Source of the DNA: Carallia brachiata
Lineage: Eukaryota > Streptophyta > Magnoliopsida > Malpighiales > Rhizophoraceae
Length of the DNA stretch: 64,000 nt
Reading direction: 5' to 3'
Assembly (NCBI GenBank): GCA_021464245.1
Contig: JADCRB010000007.1
Coordinates: 1,798,532 to 1,862,531 of the forward strand
The position numbers and the translations under genes are program-made. Shown here piece after piece: positions 50,895-64,000 of the stretch; the stretch's first letter is position 1, and the number at the start of each line of letters is the position of its first letter. Below the pieces are notes generated by a model, which saw only the letters and a program-made list of their open reading frames with translations, was not told the DNA's origin and did not search any database.

Positions 50895-52831
50895 ACTTCA
50901 CGTTATTACTGCATCCTTTTAGCAACATCTACACAGCTAAGCTTCAATTAAACTATGTGCGGTTTAAACCGTTGGTGACTGGAAAATTCAAGGCAAAGTA
51001 GCAGTGTCACCTTCTTTTTTTTCTCTTGATTCGTTAGGAGAAAGAAACAGTAGTCATAGTCGACATGTCAGATAAAGCTTTGGAAGTAGCACAAATCAAC
51101 CATGAACAAGGGAACTGAAATTACAGAATCTGCAATGGCTATTTGCTAGTGTTTACTTTGGTTTTTTTGTAAGACACTAGTAATAGTTAATATTTAGTCT
51201 ATTAGATGTTGAAAAGAAAGAGTAGCAGCAGATTTCAAGACACCGTTGGAAATTCATAGCATTCTATGAGGGGCAAAGCTCTCAAATCTCACAGTTGTTA
51301 GTTTTTTGACGGTGTTACGAGTCGAACTTCTGATTATTGTCTTTCATCTAGAGATGATTCTTACCTGTGATTCTGTGCACTTGAATATGTTATTTTGCCA
51401 ATGGAGCGGGATTGCGATCTGTGCACTTGAATATGTTATTTTAAATTTATTGATCACAATGCCGCGTACCGCAGAAGATGCCACAGTAGATGCCACCATC
51501 CTTCAACGGGTGCTGGATATATTTTTCTTCTCCTAAGGAGCCTCTTCTCTCGCGCTATGAATCGACGTTTCACAGTTTTAATCTGGTCTGGGAATTATGC
51601 TGCAAGATAAACAATTTCTACCGTGACCGGACCAAAATCCTATTTGGTTATGGTTCGAGCTGCGTGATTTCGAACTGGCCCGAAACCATGTATGCCATTA
51701 ACGGCATAGGTTTTTTCTTTTTTCTTTTTTTTTTCTTTTTTTTTTAATTTTATACTTGACATTATAGATAATGAGTTTATTCTCTGCAGAAATTGAAAAT
51801 CTGCTTAAAAATGTTATGATTCTCCAGTTAGAACTTCTAATTATTAACCCCTACGCTGAAAAAAAAAGAAACAAAAAAATTGTCGATGAAAACCAGAGTG
51901 AATGAAACCCGGTGAACTCGGCCGGCTCAATACTTAATCAGAATCTCTTTTGCACCCAGAAATATTCATCTAACAATAAGTTGAAAATTATTTTTACTCC
52001 ACAATCTCACGCAAAATTTTAGTCTAGCCACTAGATGTACCCTGTTAAGGACAAAAAAGAAAAAGATGAACTGTCAGATAGAAGTTCGAATTCCTTTTCC
52101 TACTCAGACAAAGTCTAAGGTTAATTATTTTAATTTTTTAATTAATCAATACGCACAAAAAAAATCTAAAATTTTAGGAAATTCTACATAGGGAAAAGAA
52201 AATTCTGCCAGTTAGGGTTTCAAATCCCTTCCGTTATATTTTCGAAGATTATTCGTTATATCTAATAAAAGATAATAAAAAATAGCGACTGTTTCTCGGG
52301 CCGTCTCTGTTCTATTTCTCTCGGAGTTGCTCGCGACTGCAGAGGCTACCGCCCGGTGCAAATAGCTTCCCGTTCTACACTTTTCTTCTTCTTCTTGGAA
52401 GCTGCAGCGGTATAGTGGTATTTGGACTGCTCTCTATCTCTTTATGCTCCCTCTCTTTCTCTAGTGTTTCGCTTTTCTTTCATAATCTTTTTCTAATTTG
52501 CGAATTTCATCTGTGGTTCTTGATAAGTCGACCGTACTTAACTAGCTAAACAGGGCAATCTTCATGATTAGATCGGTTTTTAAGCTTCTGCGAAGACTTA
52601 AGAGTAAGGATTGGACGATAACATTGCTGATGTGCTATTTTGAGCAGTATTAATTCGCACAATCACCATTTAGCCCTCTATTTGTTGAAAGTTACTGTGT
52701 TAATTCAAATGTTGTGTTCCAGTTGATATGTTTCCTTGTTTTTGTTGGTTCCATTTAACCCTATCTTCTATGTGCAGTGTTTTGGTGCCATAATACACAT
52801 TATTATTGTTATTATTATTGTTATCATTATT
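50895..52831. other. Intergenic DNA between HMT2 and BUD32, including the BUD32 leader
   Basis: No gene is recognised. A 25-bp direct repeat, TCTGTGCACTTGAATATGTT followed by ATTTT, occurs at 51372-51396 and 51418-51442. A poly-T tract lies near 51712-51745. From about 52290 the sequence becomes pyrimidine-rich and looks like a promoter and first leader exon, and a leader intron may end at TATGTGCAG near 52779. Confidence 0.45.
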
Positions 52832-54577
<1,746 letters not shown>

Positions 54578-55509
54578 ACTCTTTTAAGCTACGCAGAAGA
54601 GATGCCTATTGACCTGGTTAATGTTGTGACAAAATTCACGTCTTCTTTTGTCATCGTATGTTTGTGCACTTGCCCTCAAGTTGTGATTTATTATACCAGT
54701 TAAGTAGTTTCTGCTAGTGCTTTTGGATGCGTTTAAGTCCGTTTACATTGTAATTCGATACTGAAAGAATTGAGGCATCCAACTCAAATGATTATTTAAA
54801 TGTGGTTACCGTACAGTTGTTGTCATTTGCATTATGAGTATCGTGATGAAGCAAGATTGAATCAACACTTATATGACCGATTTTAGCATGTTAGAATCAA
54901 GTTTCGTTGGTTTAGCCGTGTAGGCACTAAATGTCCACGGGGCGCTTTTGCAGTACAATCTGTTCCCGCTGATCCCTAATGATCATTTTTGCTTGCTTTA
55001 TATATCAAAACATAGCTTGTCCCGCTGTTGTGCCTGTATCGTAGCAATGATGAAGCAGTTTGTTCTGCTGAATCACCAAGATTCAAAGTTATGAGCATAT
55101 TCCTCTGTGAACTCTCTCTGAGTTTTCAGTGCTCGTGTTTCGCCCGTACGAAGCAGACGTGGTCCCTATTTCCTACAGGGCTGAGATTCTGGACCTCAGT
55201 GTCCATTTGTCCTATATGCGACGTGACTGCATGTATAGTTGCTAAAGCATGGTTCCTAGTTCCTTCAAGTTTCCTCTTTCTGATGCAGACATCCATGTGG
55301 TGGACGGCTCAGTTTAGGTTTTACGTGCTACTAACGTTAGACCCCCTTATATTCCCGAGTGAACCACAAAAGCCTTCCACATATGGGGCTGCCAGTGGTA
55401 GTAAGTACTGATGTCAGAATCTTCTTTGGAACAATGCAATTCAAACAATGTTTTTTTCCCATACTTGAAGATCTAAGCAAAGACGCTTGAGCAAGTAACC
55501 CAGCGACTC
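54578..55509. other. 3' flank of BUD32
   Basis: Presumed 3' UTR and intergenic DNA of mixed composition. Open frames at 55028-55411 (plus) and 55337-55567 (minus) overlap, have no recognised product and lack splice support. Confidence 0.45.
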
Positions 55510-55512
55510 TAA

Positions 55513-55753
55513 TGGTGTGTTTGGATTGATAAAAAGTAGATAAAAAAATAAATAGAAAATTGTACAATAATGATAATGATGTTATAATTGATAAAAAATA
55601 ATAATTAAAAAGTTATAAAAAAGAAAATAAATAATAATTTGAGAGAGAAAAAATAAAAATTAATTGTTTGAATTGATAGAAAATAAATAAAAAAGAAATA
55701 AATAAAAAATAGTTTTCTTTTCATTTTCTTTTCTTTTGCATTCAAACAGGTCA
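55513..55753. mobile_element. Tourist-like MITE, 241 bp
   Basis: The tips TGGTGTGTTTGGATTGA and, on the minus strand, TGACCTGTTTGAATGC are similar inverted repeats, flanked by TAA on both sides (55510-55512 and 55754-55756). The interior is A-rich and non-coding. Confidence 0.65.
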
Positions 55754-56177
55754 TAAAAGACAAAAACCCTAAACTGAAAAAAAAAATTATTTAATTAATT
55801 TAATTTTTTTTAAATTTTAGTTGAGATTCAATTTAAAACTTTTAATTTTAGAGACAATTCAAAAATCATTTAGTTTTTTAATTCTTTCTGTGGGTCAAAT
55901 CATTTAATTTAATTTAGTCACCCACAATTGCCCGAAAATGAGAGGCAAATTGTGATTACGAGGCAAAACAGCTGCTTCTGGGTCTGTGGCCCAAAGGTTA
56001 TTCCATTTTAGGCCCATATCGCAATCAAGGATTACTCCCGCCCGCCGGTATCCCCAATCTTCAAATAAGCCACTGATTGTGTGTGACCTAAACACCAAAA
56101 GGCCACTGATCTCATTTGTTCTTCTCAAGGAATCATCTGAACAGTCTCAAAATCATCCGACGTGTTTAATCTTCTCC

Positions 56178-56713
56178 ATGGATCATCACAAACTGAAAAA
56201 CACACACGTGAAACTGCTCGTAGTGGATCTCCACTCTCTCACCCAAACCCCCACTTCCTCCTCCTCCTCCTCCTCTGATCCAATCTCCTTCTCTCGCTGC
56301 GGCACGTCCTTCTCACGCGCCGAAATCGTCGGCATCGTCGCCTCCCGCGAGCACAAACCGAACAAGTTTCTGAAGTTCGCCGTCGATGACGGAACCGGCT
56401 GCATAAGCTGCGTCCTCTGGCTCAACCACCAGACCTCCCCGTACTTCGCCCGCCGCAGCCCGGTAGATGTTCGACTCTTTGCAACGTGGCCAAGCGCTGG
56501 GCGTCGGATATCCAGATTGGGTTCGTCGCAAGAGTGCGCGGCAGGATCACGGTCTATAGGGGCGCGGTCCAGATTACCGTGTCCGATGTTGTGCTCGAGC
56601 GGGACCCCAATGCGGAGATCCTACACTGGTTGGATTGCGTAAGTCTGGCTCGCAAGTTCTTCGACGCCGTACGTGCAGTTAGGGAACCGGTGGGTCAACC
56701 CCAAGGATGTTGA
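56178..56713 (+). CDS. STN1: STN1, CST telomere-capping complex subunit (one frameshift)
   Basis: An intronless gene. The first frame (56178 to about 56482) encodes THVKLLVVDLHSLTQTP, SFSRCGTSFSRAEIVGIVAS, REHKPNKFLKFAVDDGTGCI and WLNHQTSPYFARRSPVDVRL. The next part (from about 56484 to the stop at 56711-56713) is in another frame: AKRWASDIQIGFVARVRGRI, VYRGAVQITVSDVVLERDPN and AEILHWLDC. Together they cover the whole plant STN1, an OB-fold protein that works with CTC1 and TEN1 to protect chromosome ends and help fill in the lagging strand. The break lies at the AA run 56483-56484, where the family sequence would fit with one more A. A serine run (SSSSSSS) follows the first strand. The gene is more GC-rich than its surroundings. 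It may be intact in reality (sequencing error) or a recent pseudogene. Confidence 0.88.
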
Positions 56714-56749
56714 TGTTGTGTAATAATTCTTATGAATGTATTATGTATA

Positions 56750-56755
56750 AATAAA
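56750..56755 (+). terminator. Polyadenylation signal of STN1
   Basis: AATAAA lies about 37 bp after the stop in TATAAATAAAATAAA. Confidence 0.45.
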
Positions 56756-59700
56756 ATAAATTTGTAAATTGTAAATTAAACTTGCCTTGTAATTTGATTG
56801 AAACAATATTCAGTTTTTTTTTTTTTTTTTTTTGCCCCCTGGGTAAATGTTATTTGAAAAAAGGAAAATTATTAGTGAATTCAGTTTTATTATTACAAAA
56901 ATACAATATTAATCATGATTCCATCAAAACATATATCTATTCATTTAAAAAAGTAACATTGAATTTTGATAGAAATAAAACACGGAATATATAAATAAAT
57001 GTTAGAGACGGGGGGTAATGTAAAAAATTTTAATTTAGTGGTGAATATAAAAAAATAAAACAATTAAGTTTTCTAGAAAATAATTTAAAAAAAATCGAGA
57101 ATACAGTTTTATTGGAAGCATGTATGAGTATAGATATGAGTAATTATTAGATTGTTGAATTTAAAATAAAATAAAAATCAATAAATTATTAGACATTCTT
57201 AATAGATTGTGTGCTCATCTGTGTTCATTTAAGAGTAAAAAAAAAGTAGTGATAATGTTTTGAAAAATATACTTATGAATCATAAGGACAAATTTAATAG
57301 TTTTCTTCTTAATAAATTTGAATTCATTAATAGTTTTGCCTGTTTAAAACTCGATAATTTCTATCAAATTGCAATAACCCATTTCTCGAAGATCAGCAAA
57401 ACATGACCATCTTTTCTTGTTTCCGATTTTGTCTCAAGTATATATAATTTTTTAGTTCTAAATTTTTATATTTTTATATAAATCTTAAATTTTTTTATAT
57501 TTTATATGAGTTTTAAATATTTTAATTTTTTACTAATTCAGTCCTTTTATTTAAGAAAAGTGGTCAATCTATTAATAAATGAGTTTAAATTAATAAAAAT
57601 TATTAAAAAAATATCAAATAAATGAATTAAATATTTTTTTATCAATAAATATGCACATGAAATATTTTTTTAATTGATAAATATACTAATTAAATATATA
57701 CAATGCATGTTTTTTAAGGAAAAAATTTTAATTAGTGTATTTAACATTTTTTTAAATAATTGTTGTAAGGTCAAAATCTTTTTTTAATATACTGATCACT
57801 TTTTGTTAACAAATGAACTATTTTGGTACGAAATTAAAAAATTTAAAATTTAAATAAAATTTTAATAAAATTTAAAACTTATATATAAAAAATTATAAAT
57901 TGTCTCACCTGTATTCACCGCATATGAACGGAGACAAGATTGAAATTCTAGTAACTTGCAATTAACACAAGCTACTAGAAAAGACTTTTCACTGTAAGGC
58001 TGTCTTCTAATCAGAGTTTGGTCTCTGTAGCTAAGGGGGGACCATTTGATTGGAGAATGTTGTGTGAATGCATCATAGCAAGTCCCTTGAAATATTTCAA
58101 CTGTTGTATCGTGCATATATGGACTTCGGAGGTTTCAAAGATGCAGCAATTTTGGGTGAAGCCATGGCGCCGATAGTCCAAACTGTAATGCATTACATTA
58201 AATCAAGACCTGATAAAAGACTCCCTGGATTGGACTGAACAATGAGTGTGCAAGGCCAGATTTGATGGAAGAAGGCTAGCTCTGATGTGAAGGGTCGGGA
58301 AATTTAAGAAGAAAAAAGTAGCAAAATTAAAGAAGCCCCAGGGTTTATAAATATCATTTCAGTATTTAAAATTTAAAATTTTTATTTAAATATTAAAAAT
58401 TTTAATTTTTAAATAAATATATAAAATTTATAAAAAATTATTCTCGTTACGTAATTTATAATTTAACAAATTTATTTGTAAATGAAAAAAATGACTTGAA
58501 GGATACCATGAATGAAGGATGTGGATGAACAAGGCAGGGAAGGGACGGTGTGACAGGATCCTTGACCCCAGCTCATCTTCATCTTGTCACAGACTCACAG
58601 TCAATGAAATGAGTGCAGCATTTAGTGATGAGTGTACCGCACAGAAACCGCTTTTTCGCTTGGGGGTGAAAACTCCTCCTTATTTTCTACCCTGCAAAGT
58701 GAAAGCCTTCACATCACTGTATATGTGAACAAGTCAATCCCCCTTCATCACCCTTCTTTGAATTCCCAAAGTCTTGGCGTACAAGAACCACACGATCTTC
58801 TTCGTTCACAAGTCTTTAATCTGAAAATAATGTCTATAATCGACGCTCCCTGAAATTTCTCAAGTCAAAATGGACCGTTTGCAGGCATCCGAAAAAGAAG
58901 CGTATTCTTTTTTTTTTTTTTTTTTTTGTGGATTGCTTTTGATTGACTCATCATACCCAAATATTATAATTTAAAAAAAAAATTAATAAGTATAAAATTA
59001 ACATATAAAGATATAAATTATTAAATTATAAAAAAATATATTAATTTTTTAAAATATTAATCATTAAATTATTTACGTATTTTTTATATATTACAAATTA
59101 ATATATCCTATAACTTCTTAATCTGATGTTTCTTCTATTTCACAATTCACGAGGCCCAAAGTCTACTCTTTCTTTCATTTAGAACTTAATCAGTTATTAA
59201 TGGATCCCCCACCGTTTACTTTGAGCGATTTGAATGCACCGCATGCATTAGAAACATATTGCGTGTCGGAAATTGGACAGACAGATTGTACATCATCAAG
59301 TACACACATCGCAAGAAGAGCCATACAATGCTTCGGAAATACAGTCTTTTCCGGCCAGGCTTGAGAAAGCCCAATTCATCCCAAAGAAAAACACGAGCCC
59401 ACAATGGACACCAACCCTGAAAAAGGGCATTGAAATCTTCCGTGGGAGAAAGGAGAAATTGGCTCAGGTTAAGATGGGGTTCTCTCAAAGCTGAAAAAGC
59501 AAAAGAAACAGAAAGTAAAATCAAATCCCTCCAATTGGAGAGACACTTTAACCAAAGTATAGATCAAAGACCATGCTTTGACTGCTCCATTACTCTATCT
59601 CTCTTTTTTTTGCCTAATTCGAATTGAGCAACAACATGTACCGGCATCCAATAAAAAGACGAAAGTGGGAGTTTTGTAATGTTCTATGAAAATTTGACCT

Positions 59701-62546
59701 AAGGTAAATAAATAAATACCCATATATCTCATTCAAGAAAATCAAAAAGATTGTTGTCAACTTCTTGTGTTAGTTTATAGATGCAACAAAAAGCTGCAGA
59801 AATCATGGGCAATGGGCCATAAATCAATTATTGATGCAAACCGAATGAACGCAAACCTAAATTTTGACACTTGAATATATATATATGCACACACATATAA
59901 ATCAGAGATGTTATTGCCATAAGGGTCATGGACACGTTTGGGCAGTGATCTGAGAGATGGATAGACCACACCCCACATAGCAATTGGCGACGGGATAAGA
60001 CACAAAGTGTTAAGGGTCATAAATTCACCATATTATCTATGTTTTTTTTTTATTGAATTCCAAGAGTATTATGCTATTTATGCTGGTGTACTCTTAGGTG
60101 CCATTTTCATGAAAATGGAGTAACATAAAACAGCCCCTCACTATTGCAAAGAAAAGATCTTTCCCCGTGGCAGAATCGCCCTGCTGCAGTCTTTGATAAG
60201 CATTTAAGATTCGGGTCCCATTGGCCTTTATTAGTTGAGCTTCTTTACAAAGTTCCACAAAACAGTATTATTTTAACACTACTTCCTCTTTTTTCTTTTA
60301 AAAAAAAAAAATCTTAAATATATATAACATTATTTTAGATATACTTTAGAATTATTTTAAATTTTGACTTTTCTTAAATTTTTTTTAGCTAATGCAATAG
60401 TATTAGAGTAGTGCTGTTTTGTATAGCCTGAACTTTTTCTCTTATTAATTTTGCTTCGGTGTCTTTATCTGCTACACCAATTGTTTGTACAATGTGGGGG
60501 AATTTGCTCCAGGACCAATCGACTTGATGACCCTGCAGAGCTCCTAAAGTGTGTTTACAAGATATAAATTCATTTTGTTCCTCTAAACTAAGTGCATATT
60601 GCATTTGCGTTTGGTTCCTAAAAAAAAAAGTAATGAAAAGTTAAAACATATTTTATCGTTTTATTTTTTTATTACTTAAAATATATATATAATTAGAAAA
60701 AATTAAAAATTAATTATTTTTTAATATATTTTTGAGACAATTTAGGAGTAACAATTTTTTTCTGCTCTTAAACTCCTTCCTTGAATAAAATAGAAAACGC
60801 GTTGCCGCGTTGACCTTAAGAGCGCGAGTTTCGCTTGCCAGTAGCCAACTACAAGTTTAGATTAGTTATGACATCCTCTCCAAGGTAAAAATTACGGATA
60901 TATGTAATAATAAATATAAAATTAAAATATAAAATTTAAATTATTAAATTATAAAAAATATATTAAAATTTTAAAAAATATATAAATTATTAAATTGACT
61001 ATATATATTTTATGCATTACAAATTATGTACTTATATACTCATGTCATGAAAGGAATCAAATTGCTTACATTATTGCTAGTGGAAGCTTCATTAGTGGCG
61101 GGTGGAGCTGAAAGCAGTAGTTGCCAAGACCCCTCGAGATATTAAAATCCATACCTGACACGGTCTCCCACATGTTGCATGTGTATCAAGATTAGTCAAT
61201 TACGAAAAATCAAGCTTGGAGTTGGGAGACCTTAAGCCAAGAAATCACTTTTGTGTTTAGCTAGGCATTGAAAATAGGCTTTAGAACTTAGAAGATAGTC
61301 GCACAAAACCAAGGAGATCGCGTGGGCCGTTCGTTGCTTGAGTTTGAGCTACGGCTGGTCCCCGCCCTCCTCCTGGCCTAACAAGATCCTACAAACATGC
61401 AAATGTAAACAAACAAATTTAATCCTTTGCCCACGAGGGGGCGCTCCCAAAGCACAAAAATTTTGCTTTGGTCTTTGCATGGAAACGGGTTTACACTTTT
61501 CTAGACACAACGATTCCCCAATTGTCAGCCTCAAAATGGCACAATTGTCTTGTTTCCCATGGACACGAGTCTTGATTGAGTAAAAAGCTTCAGAGAAGGC
61601 TTGCAAGGACAGAACGAGAGTGATGCATATTGTATCTTGGCCTTCTCGAGCTAAAAAGAAATTAAAAGCAAAATTATATATAACTACATTTAAAAAATAA
61701 CGCAATTTTTAATTTAATAATTTGATATATTTTATTTTTTTATACATTCAATTATTTAATTGATTATATTACTTTATTATTCTTATTATCAAAATTTTTC
61801 TTCGAAAAATTAATTAGCTTCTTGTGTTGTTCTTCTTGGAATTGGATTTTGGTGGAAAATTAAAAACTCCCCACAGTAGAGATAGAGTCAGAGCTTCACC
61901 TTGCACTTTATTCTCTTCAAACTCTATGCTTTGCTCTGCACCCCAGAACGAGGTTTTTGGTAACACCGACAAAAACTCTCTCTCTCTCCGTGTCTCTCTC
62001 TCATTCCTGCATTGTATTGTTCTACTCGCAGGATCACATATTCTTACTTCCACGCATCAGCTCCCTCTCCCTCTCTCTCTTTTCTTTTCGGTTTTAAATT
62101 GCCTCTCTTTCTGTTTCTCTTTCTTTACCTCATTTACTCTGATTTCTCTTCACTGTACATGCAGAGGCAGCGAAGGAGAAACGGCCTAACTGGGCAAATA
62201 GCTTGTTCGTGGACTTGTTTTTTTCTGTTATAAAATGCCCACCAACTGCATCCCTCTTCCATCCATCAATTGTTTCCTCATCATTCCCCAAAGCAAACAG
62301 AGCATTAACCCAAATTGTTTCTTCTCTGTTTTTCTCCCTTGTTATTATCCGTCAGCCTTTTTCTCCTTGGCTTTAGCATAAAAAGACCTGATCTTTAACT
62401 CATTCCAGGCTCTTTCTGAAAGCTTGTTTTGAGGGTTCTTTTCCATTGTTGAAATTTGTGTTTGCTTTGTTTTATACGTTCACGTCCTCAAAACTGACTC
62501 TTACTCATTAGCCGCATAATTTTGAAAAGCTACATGTTGTGAAACA
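56756..62546. other. Intergenic DNA and leader of the 5-phosphatase gene
   Basis: AT-rich DNA without a recognised gene. Mixed-composition patches at 57900-58320, 58500-58880, 59150-59500, 60100-60260 and 61040-61620 hold only short open frames without family resemblance. From about 61900 the plus strand is CT-rich, with CT runs near 61976 and 62060, and looks like the promoter and leader of the 5-phosphatase gene that starts at 62547. Confidence 0.45.
60389..60604 (-). other. Unidentified coding-like fragment
   Basis: A minus-strand frame of 71 codons with a hydrophilic, protein-like composition, including ALSLEEQNEFISCKHTLGAL and WSKFPHIVQTIGVADKDTE, is embedded in AT-rich DNA. I do not recognise the family. 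It has an ATG and no splice context. It may be an exon remnant or a fragment of a mobile or viral gene. Confidence 0.3.
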
Positions 62547-64000
62547 ATGAGAGATGGGAACTCGAAGAAAAACAAGGTTTATGAAATGCCTCCAGGAAAA
62601 AAAAAAAAAAAAAAAGCAACGGAGAATTCTGATTTTATATGCATTTGTGTTCTAATATTTTTTGTGTTCTGAGATTGCTGACTGTGTATCCGTCTTGCTG
62701 TTGGCGAAGCTTTCATGGCCCAAGACTCTGGTCAGAAGTGGTTCAATATCAAGAGCAAAGCCGAAGAATTTCAAGCTGACGATGTCTACTTCGGAGGTGA
62801 TTATTTATTTATTTATTTATTTTTTGGGTCTTTGGAGGAGAGTTAAACTTATAAAAGAAAGGAAGGGGGAGGGGTGTGTTGTGGTGGGATTCGAATTCTT
62901 GATCACGCCTTTGGCTAACAAAGTCAGTGATCACTTGAGCTAATAATTAGAGTCTGCACAGGCGATTATTGATCTCATATATGCACCCCACTAAGTTTTT
63001 TCCATTATTCTACTTCTTAAAAACTACTTTGAATTGGCAGCAAGATGTTGCTTGATTTAATTTGGGTTATGGGGTGGGAGGGGGTGGCCTGCGGCTTCCT
63101 GTTGCTGCTCAGGATCTGCTAATTTGTTCCTTTCTCATTTAAATTTATGTATATCTTTTGTTTTTTTTTTCGTAAGTGACTGTATAATACATCTTTGTGT
63201 TTTTGTAGTGTTTGAATATGTTGGATTGATGTATTGGCTGTGGAAAAAGCATATCTTTAACCCCCTTTATTGTGTTATCTTTTTCAGGTGTTGATGAAGA
63301 TTGGAGGAACAACTTGTCTGAGAAAGAGGCATGCACCATCAAGAAAAGCAAAACAGGTTCAGTATCACAGAACCCTGAGTTGCTTTGGACCACACCACGC
63401 TTTGGACCACACCACGCTTTAGTTTTAAAATTTTCGATTAAAGGAATATTGAGATCGATGCAATATTATACTTTTGTCATACTTATTTTACTTATTCCCC
63501 ATGACACTTAGAAAATCACTCCAAACCCCCATTTTGATGTGCAGCAAGAGTGCACAAGAGACAACACTCTGATAGAGTCCGGCGCGGCAAGATTGACCTT
63601 GAAGCTGCACAAGTTACGGATGTGTACAACTATAGGTTTGTTTAGTTCGTGATCGATGCTTTGTGTATATGCTTGCTTCTTGCTAAAAGTCGCTTTTGGA
63701 CAGGATTTTTGTAGCTACATGGAATGTTGCTGGAAAGTCTCCTCCAAGCTGTTTGAGTCTTGAAGATTGGCTTCGTACCTCACCCCCTGCTGATATTTAT
63801 GTTCTTGGGTATGCCCAATTAACATGGCAAGTTTTTTAATACGCAGTTTTGAGCACCAGTTTAATTCATGTTAGTGTAATTCATGTCAGGTTTCAAGAAA
63901 TTGTGCCTCTGAATGCTGGTAATGTTTTGGGCACAGAAGACAATGGCCCAGCTAGAAAATGGCTAGCTCTCATTGGGAAGACTTTAAATAGCCTTCCGGG
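62547..64000 (+). CDS. Type I inositol-polyphosphate 5-phosphatase, 5' part (window ends inside the gene)
   Basis: Exons seen: 62547-62576 ([10 protein letters not shown]), 62710-62796, 63288-63356, 63545-63635, 63704-63808 and 63890 to the window end. The enzyme family removes the 5-phosphate from inositol phosphates and phosphoinositides. Visible landmarks are [41 protein letters not shown], then the start of the catalytic domain [36 protein letters not shown] and [12 protein letters not shown]. Asn in TWNVAG and Glu in GFQEIVP are catalytic-site residues of this nuclease-fold family. Family proteins read [16 protein letters not shown] here, but the frame breaks in GTCAGAAGTGG at 62731-62741, where one A seems missing. 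An alternative acceptor (CTCTGGTCAG, exon start 62736) would restore the frame and skip nine residues. In Arabidopsis a 5-phosphatase gene (At3g63240) also neighbours HMT2. Confidence 0.9.

Noticed and set aside
52700..52831. A longer BUD32 start upstream of 52832
   Set aside because: The upstream part of that frame translates an ATT repeat into Ile/Val-rich sequence. The conserved family start follows the ATG at 52832.
55986..56177. An N-terminal extension of STN1 in the same frame
   Set aside because: The STN1 family starts at the Met of 56178. The 64 upstream codons show no conservation with known STN1 proteins and are more likely leader.

Overview
The window is nuclear DNA of a flowering plant, most likely a eudicot. 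All protein genes have plant GT-AG introns, plant-specific families are present (NETWORKED-1, SULTR group 3, a Raf-like MAPKKK of the MRK1 type), intergenic DNA is very AT-rich, and small TIR elements, a Mutator-like element and a fragment of endogenous plant pararetrovirus are visible. The species cannot be named from the sequence; a woody rosid would fit.

Layout. 1-7.4 kb is gene-free, AT-rich and carries two inverted copies of one Tourist-like MITE. 7536-13484 (+) is a 12-exon sulfate transporter of the SULTR3;1/3;2 type. 14.4-15.0 kb holds a foldback element directly abutting a second small MITE. 15349-16964 (+) is a PIF/Harbinger transposase-derived host gene whose catalytic triad is lost. 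18006-25981 (-) is a NETWORKED-1 actin-binding coiled-coil protein with seven tandem copies of an 87-residue segment. 26.1-33.9 kb is intergenic with AT-rich filler, a MITE and three weak unidentified fragments. 33948-40151 is a 6.2-kb Mutator-like element with 203-bp TIRs and a 10-bp target duplication, inserted into an older Tourist-like MITE; it carries a decayed MURA gene (-) and an intact small GRF zinc-finger gene (+). 40584-41183 is a foldback element. 42439-44965 (+) is the MRK1-type Raf-like kinase, 47021-50617 (+) homocysteine S-methyltransferase HMT2, 52832-54577 (+) the KEOPS kinase BUD32, 56178-56713 (+) the telomere protein STN1 with one frameshift, and 62547-64000 (+) the 5' part of a type I inositol-polyphosphate 5-phosphatase, also with one frameshift.

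The genes do not form a functional pathway. MRK1, HMT2 and the 5-phosphatase are neighbours in Arabidopsis too (At3g63260, At3g63250, At3g63240, from memory), and NET1 genes there lie near Raf-like kinases (At3g22790/At3g22750, At4g14760/At4g14780), so this looks like an old conserved block with later insertions. Most notable: the repeat expansion in NET1, the pararetroviral reverse-transcriptase fragment in BUD32 intron 1, the GRF gene carried by the Mutator-like element, and two single-A deficits in STN1 and the 5-phosphatase that look more like assembly errors than gene death. Exon borders were placed by eye from splice sites, reading phase and remembered family sequences; no search was run.
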